Shown: positions 1 to 11,920, counted from the stretch's first letter. The stretch is 64,000 bases of DNA from Oopsacas minuta (GCA_024704765.1 JAKMXF010000033.1:1-64000), one strand, 5' to 3'. Translations and numbers: made by a program. Notes: generated by a model from the letters alone, not told the origin.

Positions 1-480
1 CCCCCGGTTCACCCTTTTCAGCTAGAATCCAATCAAACGCCATCCGCCTACATTCATCTACTTGAAATAACCTTTAAGTCCTCCTCTATGGTTCAGTTCA
101 TAACTAATCAAGTCAACACTCCGATCAGCTAGTCAACTAGCACAGAAATCCACACAGCCGTCCCCTTGGTTCACCCTTTTCAGCTAGAATCCAATCAAAC
201 GCCATTCCAGCCGTCCGCACTCGTATCTACTTTCAAACACACTCCCCTCGTCCCGCCGTTCAAGTAATAACTAGTCCAGGCAAAACGCCACTTGCCCTGA
301 AGTTAGTTCACTTCCTTAGATACCTAGATACACAGATCCCCACCATTTCACTCACTTCTCAGCTAGAATCTTCTCCTTTACCGCCTCATCCATGGCTCAG
401 GCAATAACTAATCCAGTCTAAACTCACATCAGATAGTCAACTACCACCGTTGATCCACAGACCCTAACTGAGGCATCGGA
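1..480. repeat. Degenerate tandem repeat, about 160-175 bp period
   Basis: Two copies of a long word that begins TTCACCCTTTTCAGCTAGAA occur near 8 and 168, and a weaker copy (TTCTCAGCTAGAATC) near 356. Each is followed at similar distance by related words such as AATAACTAATCCAGTC and AGCTAGTCAACTA. The stretch is richer in C than its surroundings and has no reading frame I can support. It runs off the left edge, so it may be the end of a larger satellite or a mobile element. From 481 to 677 I see only AT-rich sequence. Confidence 0.6.
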
Positions 481-677
481 GATTCTCAGCTATAATCATA
501 TAATTATCTTATATTACGTATATGAGTACATGCTTCACTATATCATAATTATATGAACATTTAACTATTAATCTAGCACATAAATCCTACATTAAATTCC
601 TTATTTTATTTACAAATATCTAATTCCATGAAAAGTTAAAACATTCACAACTCATATCAAAATATATATACATTTCT

Positions 678-1845
678 TTACAAAGTTTTATCATGATTCT
701 GCAGTTGGCCTTGCTCCGGCTATAAATATTAGAGAAATAAATAGTTCGTAAGAATTTAAAATCAGCTGATATTACTCACTGGCTGGCTAGAAATAGCTAG
801 AATACTGCTGAGCTGTTCTGGCGCCTTGTCCATATTCAGTGTACAGAATTGCTTAACAGCTGATAGCAGATACTCTACTCTTTCTACATCTCTCTCACTT
901 AACTGTAGACTAGTCTTCAGTCCGTCATTCTTAAATATATTAATTATAAATTAGAATAATAACAGCTATAAATCTACAAACCTCCTTAACTAGTCTAACA
1001 TTATCTATCTTCAGCTGTCCTATCGAGCTCAGCGCGTCGTTTAACTTCTCTCTAAGAGAGCTGTCACTGGGATTGAGGGTCGCGATCGCAGAAGGGCTGT
1101 AGGGGAGAGGAACCTTTGTGGGAGTCAGCCTGGCGGTTGATAGAATATCGGGAGTTCTTGAAGGAGTAGTAGAAGAAGGTCTGGCGATGATTGCCTTCTC
1201 TAACATTGATAAACAATAATAAATAAATATTTTAAGCAATAAGATTGTTATATTACCTCTCATCTCCTTAGGGTTATATCCAGCAGGCCATTCAGTAAAA
1301 TTAGCGTCGTAAAAGACTTTAAACCATTGAATAAATTCAAAATTTTCCATAAAATGTCCTTTAACAAGTTTTTCTACAGGAACAGTCTAAAGTAAATAAA
1401 CAAGTAAATATATTTTCAAAATATATATAAATTTAATATTTACTTTTGTAACTTGCAAATCCTTAAATGCTTTCTGCAATATTTTGAAGTTTTCGATGTA
1501 TTGGTGCTCTGAGTTTGCATTCCATCTGACTAACTTTAGCGATATCGAATCTACAAATCAAATATCTTTATCAAAATATCTCAAACTTGTAAACTGATTG
1601 GCTGACAAACCTGGAAAGAGTACGTGTATAAATTGGCAGTAAGCAGCTCCTAAAATAGAATTAATTCTTATAAATAATTGTAAATAATTATAATCAGATG
1701 TTAGCTAACCTGAACAAAGCTCATCAATCTTATTAAGATTCATCTTAAGGGAGTCATTCACCCAGGAGATATACTCTGATCGGCCAGTAAGGGTTGTGTT
1801 AGGTTTAATTAGATTAGTAGGAGGAGGATTTACTGCTGTTGTCAT
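678..1845 (-). CDS. EB1/MAPRE-type microtubule plus-end tracking protein
   Basis: EB proteins bind growing microtubule plus ends through an N-terminal calponin-homology domain and dimerise through a C-terminal EB-homology coiled coil. The start is ATG at 1843-1845. Exon 1 carries the early CH-domain region ([14 protein letters not shown], then [16 protein letters not shown] across the next junction). Later exons carry [18 protein letters not shown], which closely matches the EB1 CH domain. A Ser/Pro/Thr-rich linker and a coiled coil ([27 protein letters not shown]) follow. The last clear exon ends in [13 protein letters not shown]. It either reads through to TGA at 762 or splices at GTGAGT to a short exon that ends at 678. 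Neither end gives the EEY/EEF tail usual for EB1. Six or seven exons with introns of about 60-80 nt. The family call is firm; the 3' end is less so. Confidence 0.9.
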
Positions 1846-2392
1846 GGTTAATAACTAGTTAATAAGAATGGATAGAATTAGAAATTTATCATATTTATAG
1901 AGGATTAGAGGGTACACATAAGCGTAGAAATGCGTTAACTGATTAAACATTATTATGCACAAATGTGGTTGCTAGGATACAAATAATTAGCTACTGAAGT
2001 TTACGTAAGCTGAATTGGTACTGAAAGCAATAATCTTATTGGCTCTAGAAGTGATAATTAATATGTACGTAATGAACTGAATAATTACTGAGGACTACGC
2101 TTGATAGGATCTCATCGCTATCAGGCGATTCAGACCCGATTAAGCGTAGTTGACTGTAATATCCCAGATTCATTTGAATACTGATTAATAGAGGAGACAC
2201 AAGGACCCATGTTAAGGATATGAAGGACAAATTAAGATAGATCCATTCCCCTTGTCCTGTAAGGAAATAAGTATCAGAGATTGCGTTATGAATTACAGGA
2301 GTAGCATGGCATACATTGAGTGGTAAGTAATAGGCCTATAAGTACATATACTATAAATAAAAATGGTATAAAATAAGTTAGCTAAAATCCAT
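1846..2392. promoter_or_regulatory. Intergenic region upstream of EB1 gene
   Basis: This gap lies between the EB1 start codon and the stop codon of the ERM gene. It must hold the EB1 promoter and the ERM 3' end. I see a GTTGCTAGG word near 1968 but no coding frame and no clear core promoter element. Confidence 0.4.
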
Positions 2393-4514
2393 CTACATGT
2401 TCTCAAACTGTTCTACTCTTATCTTCGTATTCCCGCTGCGGATCATACGGAGAGTTTTGTACTTGTCACGTCCTGCTTTCACGTTATCCTCGTGTATCTT
2501 ATCCATAGAGGTTACCTTGTTTACGTCACGAGTAGCGGACAATTCGTCACCTAGCATTTTTAGTCTCTGGGCGGTCGTCCGATCTCTGTCCGCGTGGGTT
2601 TCCCTGTGCTCCTCTGAGCGATCATTTGTCAGATGCTCCATGGACGCTAGATCTCCGGACTGCTGGACTTCGTCTCCTAATTCGTCAGAGATGAACATTG
2701 CCGGAGGCTTGCCAACGGACTAAGTAAATAGGAATGTTAACTTAACCAATGAATTAGCAGATAGCAAATACTTACTATTGCTGTGTCTCTCTGGGTTTTA
2801 CGCAATGCGACCAATTCTAGCGCCAGCATTTCGGCCTGTCTGGACTTCTTGTCCACTTCAGAGGACAGCTCTTTACTCCGCTGCTCCATGGCGCTAGCTC
2901 GTTTCTCCAGAATGTCCCTCTGCTCGGTGCCAGTTTTGGTTTGTGAACGAATCATTTCCATTTCTAACTGAGCCTGCTGGAGCTGTAAGTTAAGAGTAGC
3001 TGTCCTATTTTCCTACAAATAAGGATAGAGCTTACATTCATGGTTACATAATGCATAATAGGTTACCTTTTCCTCTTTCTCCTCCTCCAGTATTTTTGCT
3101 TGTGTCTCTAGCTCCAACAGCTTACGGATGTGATCCTCGTGCTGATCCTCCACAGCCTTCAGTTTAGCAGCTAACTCGGCCTTCTGAGCCTCCGCGTCCA
3201 ATCTGGCTTGTTTCTCCCTCTCCAGCACTGCACGTTCCATCTGCTTAGCATACCTATATAACATTACGGTAACCATGGTAATAAATGAAATAAGATTATT
3301 ACAAATACATACTTATCCTCTCTGGCTTGAGCCTTCATTTGCTGTACTTCAATAGAATCAGGCTTACGTCTACGCATGTATAGCTCATGGTTACCGATAC
3401 ACAGGGCAAGAATGCGTTTGTTAATCCTCAGGCGGGGAGCGTAAAAGTGAAATTCTGGGGACTTTTTGTCGATTGGTTTTATTGTGAATTTTTTATCGTT
3501 GAAAGAAATATTTCGTATTTCGCTCCAAGGAAATCCGATCTTGGGTGTCAACCTGTAAATATTACTAAAGTAAACAAACAACAAACAAACAAATAAACAA
3601 AACTGACTTATCATTGTGTTCATAAATATTCAATCCCAGCGCATCAACACCTAGCCAGAGCTTGGTTCCTTTCTTGTTTTGAATTTCAAAATAATTGACT
3701 CCGTACATCTCCAGGTCTTGAGCTATTTTTAGATATTCCATCATAATGTCCTCTCGCAGCATATTGGAGTGTTCCTGATACCACTTAACTATCCGCTCCT
3801 CCCATTCCAGAGGTGTCAAGTTGTGCTATAATTAGATACATATGTAAACAGATGATATGGCAACGCGAAGGAATGTCTAACCTGATCGAGAACCCTCTGG
3901 GGTAACATTCTCTCTTTAGACAAGAATCCCGGTTTCATTTTTTCAGGATCGTAGTCTCCGTATCTCGCCTGGACTGCGTATGAGGCCAACAGGACAGATG
4001 TCTCTGGAGGACAGTAAATCCCATCTGATAAGATACCCTCCTTTACCTAGATGTACAATAAATTTAATTATGGAATTAGTTTGAATTCATAATTCCAGTT
4101 CTTGTCACCTGTAAGAAGAACATTCTCTGTGTAACCTCCTGTATCAGTTCTTCGGCTACATCTTCTGGATAGAACTTAGATAGAAATTTGAAGTGAAGAG
4201 GAACTTCCTTCTTTATGTCCTGAGCAGTAACTTTCTTGTTCAATTTTAGCCAAGTTACGTAGCTCTTATCGTCCTCGTACTGAAGTCCGAAGAACCAAAT
4301 CTCCCTTATACCAAGGGTCTTCACTACCTGTAAGTTATAAACATTCCAAATAACCAAGCCTGTATCCAACATATCACAATAAATAATTAGAAAGCATTAC
4401 AATATAAACAATTCTTACCTGATCAAACAGCTGTTTCCCGGTTGTATTCGGTTGAATTGCAAAATCTAATTCTGCATCTACGCTAGTAACTCGAACGTTG
4501 ATTGGTTTAGGCAT
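2393..4514 (-). CDS. Ezrin/radixin/moesin (ERM) protein
   Basis: ERM proteins link cortical actin to the plasma membrane. Start ATG at 4512-4514 gives [20 protein letters not shown], the canonical ERM N-terminus. The FERM domain follows: [19 protein letters not shown], then KVPLHFK-type, EDVAEELIQ and TQRMFFLQV segments, and the F3 part with [20 protein letters not shown] and [21 protein letters not shown] long charged coiled coil follows ([20 protein letters not shown]). The C-ERMAD ends in [20 protein letters not shown] followed by QFENM. The Thr in KYKTLR matches the regulatory phosphothreonine of vertebrate ERM proteins, and the tail is the F-actin-binding end. About ten exons with short introns; the protein has close to the usual family length. 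The single gene cannot be assigned to ezrin, radixin or moesin individually. Confidence 0.95.
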
Positions 4515-4878
4515 TTATGAGTGCTAGCTAATTGTAAGTAAACTGATTGGTCAGTTCAAAATACAATAATAAATGTCTTTATGAAGAATTTCCTATTTAT
4601 ACTTAGCAAAGAATGGATCAGAGAGGCGCTGTGTGTGGTCAAAACAAATTCGATCAGTTCTAATCCGACAGCTGAAACTTCAAAAGAATTATACACAAAC
4701 AGAATCCAAAAAATAAACCAATGAATTAATCGGAAAATATTTATAAGAAATAATGGATTTGCCATAAATTCGTGAGCCTAGTAATAGCCAATCAGATTAC
4801 AGAAACATTTCAGTCTAGAAACCAATTATAGAAACAAATTGATTAGTAAAGGAATAAATTACAAAACTAAAAATAGCA

Positions 4879-5109
4879 CTAGCAGGCTAAGTACCATCTT
4901 CCTTTTGCTCTACGTCTCTCTATTATCCTTCTGCCCGGCGCAGTTTTCATTCTGGCGGCATATCCGTGTTTCTTCTTGCGTCTGTAAGTGCTAGGTTGGT
5001 AATTGTTACCGCGACAAGTAGTACGGACTAGCTCAGGTATAAATAGAAGTGATCGAGTTATAACTGGGAGTCTGAAAATTGAGCTAAGTGACATTCTAAA
5101 AAGTAGCAA
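4879..5109 (-). CDS. Mitochondrial ribosomal protein bL34m
   Basis: This is a very small basic protein of the mitochondrial large ribosomal subunit. The C-terminal half ([20 protein letters not shown], then [16 protein letters not shown]) carries the diagnostic bL34 pattern YQPS-x-RKKKHG-x-R-x-GR-RRRAKGR. The N-terminal half ([20 protein letters not shown]) is amphipathic and acid-poor, as expected for a mitochondrial presequence. The first ATG is at 5109. An in-frame ATG at 5094 gives a more typical presequence start and may be the real one. Single exon. Confidence 0.9.
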   Translation of the reverse strand: MLLFRMSLSSIFRLPVITRSLLFIPELVRTTCRGNNYQPSTYRRKKKHGYAARMKTAPGRRIIERRRAKGRWYLAC

Positions 5110-5172
5110 TTTTATTGGCTGAATATAATTAAATTTGAATATGATTAATCATATAATTACTAAACAAATAAA

Positions 5173-5451
5173 CTAAACAGCTGATTGGTTATCGATTATG
5201 TCTAGAGGTGGTCTAGCAGGCGGTCTGTGGTCTGGTCTGTAGTCTGCTCGGGCGCGGATTCTCTGTCCAACTCCCTTCCAGTTCCGAGGCTGGAGATGAT
5301 ACTTAGCGGTTCGGAGTCTTCGTTTATGTCTGAGACCCTCCACGTGTCTCAGGAACCTGTCAGTGTACCCGCCGCGAGGAGACAGCTCTGTGAATGAGCG
5401 GGAAATAATAAACTGATAGTTCTGAATCTGTTGGAATAGTTTCATAAACAT
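5173..5451 (-). CDS. Small basic protein, possibly mitochondrial
   Basis: A 92-residue single-exon frame with an amphipathic start (MFMKLFQQIQNYQFIISRSF) that could be a mitochondrial presequence. A highly basic body follows (RHVEGLRHKRRLRTAKYHLQ, then GVGQRIRARADYRPDHRPPA). It lies about 60 bp upstream of the bL34m frame in the same orientation. Composition and size resemble a small mitoribosomal or RNA-binding protein, but I do not recognise the family. The strong Arg/His/Lys bias and clean start and stop argue for a real gene. Function is unassigned. Confidence 0.55.
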   Translation of the reverse strand: MFMKLFQQIQNYQFIISRSFTELSPRGGYTDRFLRHVEGLRHKRRLRTAKYHLQPRNWKGVGQRIRARADYRPDHRPPARPPLDIIDNQSAV

Positions 5452-5589
5452 TTCTGCTAATTAATAAGTGTTAAAGAAGTATTATTGTAAACAATATTTC
5501 TATAATTAGAAAGAATTGATTTGATTAGTAAAGAATATCTGTGGTAAGAATAAAGAAATTTATATCAAAAGCATCCACCAATGTAATGT

Positions 5590-6400
5590 TCAGAAAGTTT
5601 TGCTGCAACCAAACAGAGATTTGTATTTGAAGTCCACAGCTATAGAATACATTCATAAGTACACAGCTCGTAACTAGGGAAATATTAAAAATACCTAAAT
5701 TCTTAACAAAGTCCATCATTAGCATATAATTCTTTCCAGAGTCACATAAGTCCTTAGCAAGAGTTGAAATTGAGAATCCCTAAACATTCCTAATATCAAT
5801 CTCGGTAGTTAGGATATATTTTTGGTGCTTACCCTTACAGTACTGGTTAATGAGTAGTTAGAAGCGATCAGGAATTGCAAACTAGCATTACTGCTCTTAC
5901 CCAGATGTCCCGCCTAAAGAACAACCAATCAAGTAGCTGAATTGATAGAGAGAATTACAGCTGTAGCTTACCTGAATTATATATCTAACACCTGAGGGTC
6001 GCTCCTGATTGGTCAGATTCAAAAATTTGATGAATCTGTAATTTCCATCTTGTCCCCCTAGCAACAGACGGAATGTAATAAACAAACTATCTGATTGATC
6101 AAATAATTAATAAACCTTTCATGAGATTATCTTTCATCAAATTTGTCAAATCTTCACTTTTCTGATCTAAAATGAACAAATTTTGGATAAATAAAATAAT
6201 AGAAATTACAAACAAATAACTTACCAACTTGAAATTCCATAGTACAACATGCGTTACCTAGGAAAAGATGAAATATTTGAAATTACATTTTTGTTACAAA
6301 ATATGATTAACTAACCGCAAGTTCCACAATCCGTCTGAGCCCTGAGCTGACCAATCAAGAGACAACTTGTAAATAGAATTAATTTTGTATATTCAAACAT
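5590..6400 (-). CDS. Small secreted cysteine-containing protein, family unknown
   Basis: Start ATG at 6398-6400 gives a clear signal peptide (MFEYTKLILFTSCLLIGQLR, followed by AQTDCG). Five or six short exons can be joined in frame at GT-AG sites. They encode a C-N-A-C-C segment, a helix (DQKSEDLTNLMKDNLMK), the core NYRFIKFLNLTNQERPSGVR, then GKSSNASLQFLIASNYSLTS and STLAKDLCDSGKNYMLMMDF. In my favoured model a 57-nt intron near 5630-5690 leads to a last exon ending SLFGCSKTF with stop at 5590-5592. If that intron is retained the frame runs on to 5525. NLT, NAS and NYS sequons support passage through the secretory pathway. The size and late-Cys pattern vaguely recall small cystatin-like folds, but I cannot assign a family. 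It is divergent from the EYA gene and shares an upstream region with it. Confidence 0.5.
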
Positions 6401-6833
6401 GTTTTCTAATAAAATATATTCTCTAACAACAAGTGTGTAAACAAATAATTAACACCTGTGAAAGAGATTATTGAGTTTATTAATAATTAATATTAAATGC
6501 CTATATTTGTATTGTCAGATTTCTAAATGAAATCATAGGAACTGACAGGAGGAAGCAATCAGCTGATTGTATGAATACATACATGATTGATTGATCAATT
6601 CTAACAGATAGAAAGGTGTCATATTATTAAGATTAATGACGTATGCATGAGAAGATTTCATTGGCTAATATACGTGGGTAAGAACCGTCAGCACAATTAA
6701 GTGGAGTATTGCACCATAGCAACGCAAAAGAAATAAGGAATGTGCTGTAGTTAGGCCTAGTTTAAGCGACACCTTCCCGTATATAAATACAATTGTAATT
6801 TGATTTATCGTATTTTATTACAAAAGACAGATT
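6401..6833. promoter_or_regulatory. Shared upstream region of divergent secreted-protein and EYA genes
   Basis: This 433-bp gap lies between two divergent start codons, so it should contain both promoters. It contains a CAGCTGATTG word and AT-rich stretches. I find no coding frame and no convincing TATA box. Confidence 0.45.
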
Positions 6834-9615
6834 ATGATTTCAAGTAAGTTATAAATACAGAAATATTTTTGGTTGCCATAGTAACGTAAAGAATTGTTTG
6901 TTTTGAATTTTGATAAAATAAACAAAATAATTTTGAGTCGGTTTCTGTGGAATTTTGTTATTTATTATTGTTTGTTAATAAATAGCACTTCCGGAGAAAG
7001 AGGAAATCAATAATCTGACAGATCTGGGATCCCCGGGGGTACAAACAGGCGGGCAAACTTACAGAGACAGCAGTCATTCTCCGGAAATAACAGATGACGT
7101 ATTTAGTCCAAATACTCAACCTCAAGAAAATAGTAAGATATCTTATTTGTTATTATTACTATTGTTATTGTTATTATTATTATTTATAGAAGTTAGCTAT
7201 TCTTATAATGAAATATCGGTTAGTTCCAGTACCAGTTCCAGTCCCAGCGAAACTAGAGAATTCAGTTATTATCAGGGCAGTCACTTCTCAGCCAATCAGA
7301 TTGCCAGGAGTGAGACAGGAGAATCGTGTCAAGATTTTGAAGAAATTATGAAAAAGGTGAGTACCCTAGTTACAGCCTTTTGTAATGGAATGTAACAAGA
7401 ATTAGGTATAATTTGTGTAGACATGACACAATTAGTGTTATCATAACAACCAATTAATCACTTGGAATGTTTATTCTTGGACACAAATATTTTGAAATAT
7501 GAGTCAATTGATTGGTGAATTCCTGCAAATACCAAACACCAAAAACAGTAACCAAGCAAATGATATAAATAGTAAAAAAAACAAATAATTCCAAATAACA
7601 AACATTATCAAATATGTTAATGGTAAGCTATTTGTTGTTATTTACATTTGGAAATTTTATTATTTATTATTTGCATTTTAGGTAGAACAAAGAAATAGCC
7701 AATCAGAGAGTGTCTTCACTGATGGACCAGCTGCACCTACATTTGGCGCTCAAAATCTTGAGCAACAGTCTCTGTCCTCTTTCACTCAGCTGATGAGTGA
7801 ATCATTCAACACCTCATTTGACCTGACAAGTATCTCTGAGAATTCTGGTCAGTTCATCCATCAGAAATCGCCACTGTATCTTGGGACACAAAAGCCAGTG
7901 ACTAGTCCTCCTCTCCCGTCTGCTAGTTTCTACCAGACCCCAGAGACAGAGTCTAGCTCAGACAAGTCCTCTATTCAACCTCCTTTCTATCCCGCACATG
8001 TAGACCCTTCCTGTATGTACTATCCAGGTTAGTTCCGATTAATCAGCTGATTAGCTCTGTATTAACCAATCAAATGCTAGGCTATTGGGCTCCTTACTCC
8101 AGTAAGGATTACATAAACAGACTCTATTACGCCAGGAGGTACGCCCCCTATCAGCAGAAGTCCTCCTCTACCTCCACACACCCTTATGCCTTCTCTAAGC
8201 CTAGCACTCCTAACGGATCCACATCCTCATTTTCCAGCTACCCCACAACACCCACGATATACCCAGCCTCTCTAAACGGGTCCTCCAGCTCATTCGACGG
8301 TGCAGGAATGTCTCTGGGGGCGGGACACTACGGGAGTACTAGCAGTTTATCACCTGTAGAGAGTCCTGTATCAGCTGGGTATGTAAGCAAGAGGAAATCT
8401 GGTAGAAGGAAGAAAAGGAGTCAACCAATCACCGCCAGTGTGGAGCCTCATACTACGGTATGTTACACATATTTGTGGTTGCTAGGGAGTAATATATTAT
8501 ATACATATTGTTCTAGAGAGTGTTTGTGTGGGATCTAGACGAGACTAGCATAATATTGATGTCACTATTGAATGGAATGTTTGCTGGGAAGTTTAACCAT
8601 GATTCTGACACCTTACAGGAAATTGGTTTATCAATGAGTGATATTATTTATAATTTAATTAACACTCATTTCTTCCACACTGAATTAGAGGTTAGTAGAC
8701 TATTGTAGATAATATTGATCATATGATTAATCCTAACACCTCTCCAGGAATGTGATCAAGTTCATTTTGAAGATGTCTCACTAGAAGATACCGGAATAGA
8801 TTTAAGGTATGCATACATACTTAATCGGTTGCTATAGAAACTAACATGGAATGTATATTTAGTTCTTACGACTTCTCTACGGATGGATTTACTTTCGCAG
8901 AAATTCAGAGTCAGTCTCAGGGACACAAAAACTCTACGAGCGGCACACCTAGCGCCACTTCTAGCACCTCTATCTCCTGCCCTGGGAGTGTCCGTAACAC
9001 ACAGGATTGGTGCAAGAAGCTGGCCTACAGGTATCGGAGGATACAGGAGATTTATTCCAAATACGGATGTGATTTAGAAAGTAAGTAATTTGATTGGTTA
9101 GTATGAATGATACATTTACTATTTGTTCTATTTTAGCACTACTCGGACAGGAGCAGTACACCACCTGGTACCAGCTCCTCTGTAAGCTAGAGAGGATCAC
9201 AGAGCAGTGGGTCAGTCAGGCAAGGAAGTGTCTAATGTTAATACAATCAACACCTGGATATATTAATATTCTTGTTAGCAGTAGTCCACTTATCTTAACT
9301 TTAGGGAAATGTCTGTTGTTTGGATTGAGTCAAGTGTTTCAAGTACAAAATGTATATTCCTCGGATAATACAGGAAAATGTGATGTGTTTGAGAGATTAG
9401 TAAACAGATTTGGAACTAAATGTACATATGTAAGTATAGGAGACTCACATGAGGACGAAGATGCTTCGAAAAAGGTGAGGAATTAATAACATTATTCAGT
9501 GAATTATATTTGTAACATGTTATTCTATTTTTAGCACAATTTCCCATTCTGGCGAGTATCTTCTCAGAACGATTTGATAGCGCTGGAGAGAGCACTACAG
9601 TTACAACATTTATGA
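6834..9615 (+). CDS. Eyes absent (EYA) phosphatase / transcription cofactor
   Basis: EYA is a HAD-type protein phosphatase and cofactor of SIX homeodomain proteins. Start ATG is at 6834-6836, and an intron falls after the first ten coding bases. The N-terminal half is Ser/Thr/Pro/Tyr-rich and poorly conserved, as in other EYA proteins (GSTSSFSSYPTTPTIYPASL). The C-terminal EYA domain is unmistakable. It starts with SVFVWDLDETSIILMSLLNG, where DLDET is the HAD motif with the nucleophile Asp. HTELEECDQVHFEDVSLED, SSYDFSTDGF, QDWCKKLAYRYRRIQEIYSK and YTTWYQLLCKLERITEQWVS follow. The end is HNFPFWRVSS-type (FPFWRVSSQNDLIALERALQ plus LQHL) with TGA at 9613-9615. A polyadenylation-like AATAAAG lies near 9708. 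At least eight exons. Confidence 0.95.
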
Positions 9616-10497
9616 ATATTTGAGTTATGAATATTTTGATTACAAATTTTTATTTGTAAATTTCCTATTTTGTAAATATCGAAACGCTATTTTGTAAATA
9701 TTTGTGTAAATAAAGAATGTATATTTGAGTTATATAATATTAGGCGGGAAAATAATCAAACAGAAGGTGTGAAAATGATAAAATTAATTAGTAATTTAAC
9801 AATACGCCTCCCTGACAACGTAATTAGGCAATTGTAATGCGTAGTTAGTAAGTAGAATAACAAGATTATAAATTCGAAGACAGAATCATCAGAAATAAGC
9901 AAAATGTAAGAAATAATACTTCCGGTCTATTTTAGTGTAATTATTGGTTGGAGGAATTCAATACACAAATTTGATAAATACTGATATTCGATTGGTCAAA
10001 TACACTCAGTTCTATAAATGCCCGCGTATTTATTTTTAATTCTATAAATAGCACAGAATTTTCAAGCAATATTTCCAATTGAAATAAATTCCTAGATGCT
10101 TTCCTGTTGCTATGCTAGCACGAGCTGCTCCCAGATAGAACAGCCAATCAAATCCGCCCCTTTGAGTGATGAGACAATTAACTTAAGTCCTCCCACGCCA
10201 GATGCTATATGGAACTAACTTATCTGAATATGGAACTAAGAGCTAATATATAAACTCGTCATTTTCATGAGGAATTCTAATTAATCTCAGAAATTAATGG
10301 CTGACTGATCAAATATTTCAACTCAGACTTACTCTAACAAATAAGTAAACAATTAACTATGCTCTAACTAGTAAATAACAACAAATAACAACAGCATATA
10401 CTTAGCAACAACAGAATACAAATGCTGTGAAGTATTGCAACTAGCAAAATGTATAAAATCAAGCTATATACACATACGAATTCTAAAAATATGCTCA
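9616..10497. other. Intergenic gap between convergent EYA and Rab genes
   Basis: The gap is AT-rich. It holds the EYA 3' UTR with TGTAAATA and AATAAA words near 9650-9712 and the Rab 3' end. Recurring GATTGGTCAAAT and CCAATCAAAT words lie near 9990 and 10143. No coding frame could be supported. Confidence 0.4.
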
Positions 10498-11920
10498 TTA
10501 TTTGCAACAGCCAGACTTTTCCTTTTTATTAAGAACTAACTCAACGGATTGTTCTGGCTCTTTCTGAGGTGTCTACAGGACATAATGCAATTGGAACCAA
10601 GTACAGGAAGTATAATATATAATTGAATTAAGCTAGATAGTGGATTGACTGGCCCAGATATTCATAAATATAGTGGACATACAAAATACACATACACAAT
10701 AAAGTTAGTTCAAACAAATCTCTCCAATCAGGTGCATTTGCAACCCTTGACCTTTGGTCCATAGTCTCCGTCCTGGTTAGGGAAAGTTGGATTTGAAGGC
10801 GTGTTAGCCATTGGGGTCTGTAGAAATATTCCAGTCATTCCACAGTCTAGCTTAGTAACCATGGATACGTGCGGAATTTTATAAAACAGTGGGTCTATTC
10901 AAGATTTATGAATAGACCCATAGCCCCCCCCCCCTCCATTAGAGGATCAGTTTAGCGGATAATATTTGTCACGTAATACTTACCTTTTGGAGAATTGCTC
11001 TAGCCAGGGTTTCAAACGTCTAAACAAGTAAATAAACAAGTAAACAATATATCAAATAACAAACAAACATAACTCTAACCTGATCAATATTTATGTTAGA
11101 CTTGGCTGAAGTCTCAAAAAACCGAATAGTATACTCGTCAGCAATCTAAACAAACTAATAAATAAATAAACAAACAAACAAACAATATACAAGTAATGAG
11201 CATAATTATGGCATAATTCTAGATAACAACCAATATATGAGAAAGGAATGTAACAAATAAAGAATACCCTCTGTCCCTGATCTTTAGAAATTACTCTCTT
11301 AGTTTCCATATCGCATTTATTAGCTATCAAAGTCTTCTCTACATCTGGAGACGCGTGCTAAACAACAACAATAATAACAACAAACAAACAAACCAACAAA
11401 CAAGCAAGCTCACCGTCTCTATATTATGCAGCCATTTGGCAATGTTATCAAAAGACTTTTGTTGAGTAATGTCATACACCAGGATAATACCCTAACAACG
11501 AATATATAAGATAGGTATGTATGGAATGTTATTAATAAGATAGGAATGTACTAACCATAGCTCCGCGGTAATAAGAGGTTGTTATTGTGTGGAATCTCTC
11601 CTGTCCAGCAGTATCCCTAATGATACAAATAGTTAATATCATCACACCTTTTATGATAATAATCAATTCGAATTTACCATATTTGTAGCTTTATCTTCTT
11701 ACCGTCTAACTCAATAGTCTTGATTTTGAAATCAATACCTATATAAGAAACAAACAAATTAACAAACAAACAAAAGAGTAAACAAACACCTACCAATAGT
11801 AGATATGAATGTGGTATTGAATGCGTCATCAGAGAACCTGAAGAGGACAGAGGTCTTCCCTACCCCTGAGTCCCCAATCAATAAAATCTTGAACAACAGA
11901 TCGTAAGCCTTCTTAGCCAT
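10498..11920 (-). CDS. Rab8/Rab10-type small GTPase with two alternative last exons
   Basis: Rab8/10/13 GTPases direct exocytic and recycling membrane traffic. Start ATG at 11918-11920 gives [20 protein letters not shown], followed by [20 protein letters not shown]. It has the P-loop GDSGVGKT, switch I with [20 protein letters not shown], the NKCD guanine motif ([13 protein letters not shown]) and ETSAK ([13 protein letters not shown]). MAKKxYDLLFK favours Rab10, while the IELDGK and HASPDVEK words are Rab8-like, so I leave the clade as Rab8/10. The shared exons end in AILQK at 10984. Two downstream exons can each complete the frame: 10728-10817 (tail ends GCKCT) and 10498-10572 (tail ends SGCCK). 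Both provide C-terminal prenylatable cysteines. Seven introns, several with AAAC/TTTG repeats. Confidence 0.93.
10890..10920. repeat. Perfect 12-bp inverted repeat (hairpin) in Rab intron
   Basis: TGGGTCTATTCA at 10890-10901 and TGAATAGACCCA at 10909-10920 are exact reverse complements separated by 7 nt. They lie in the intron just before the first of the two alternative last exons. A C-tract follows at about 10925-10935. Confidence 0.8.

Noticed and set aside
2397-2723. Plus-strand frame of 108 codons
   Set aside because: It is the antisense shadow of the ERM C-terminal exon, with no protein-like features of its own.
8883-9077. Second frame overlapping the EYA domain
   Set aside because: Alternative reading of the EYA exon; the conserved EYA frame is clear.
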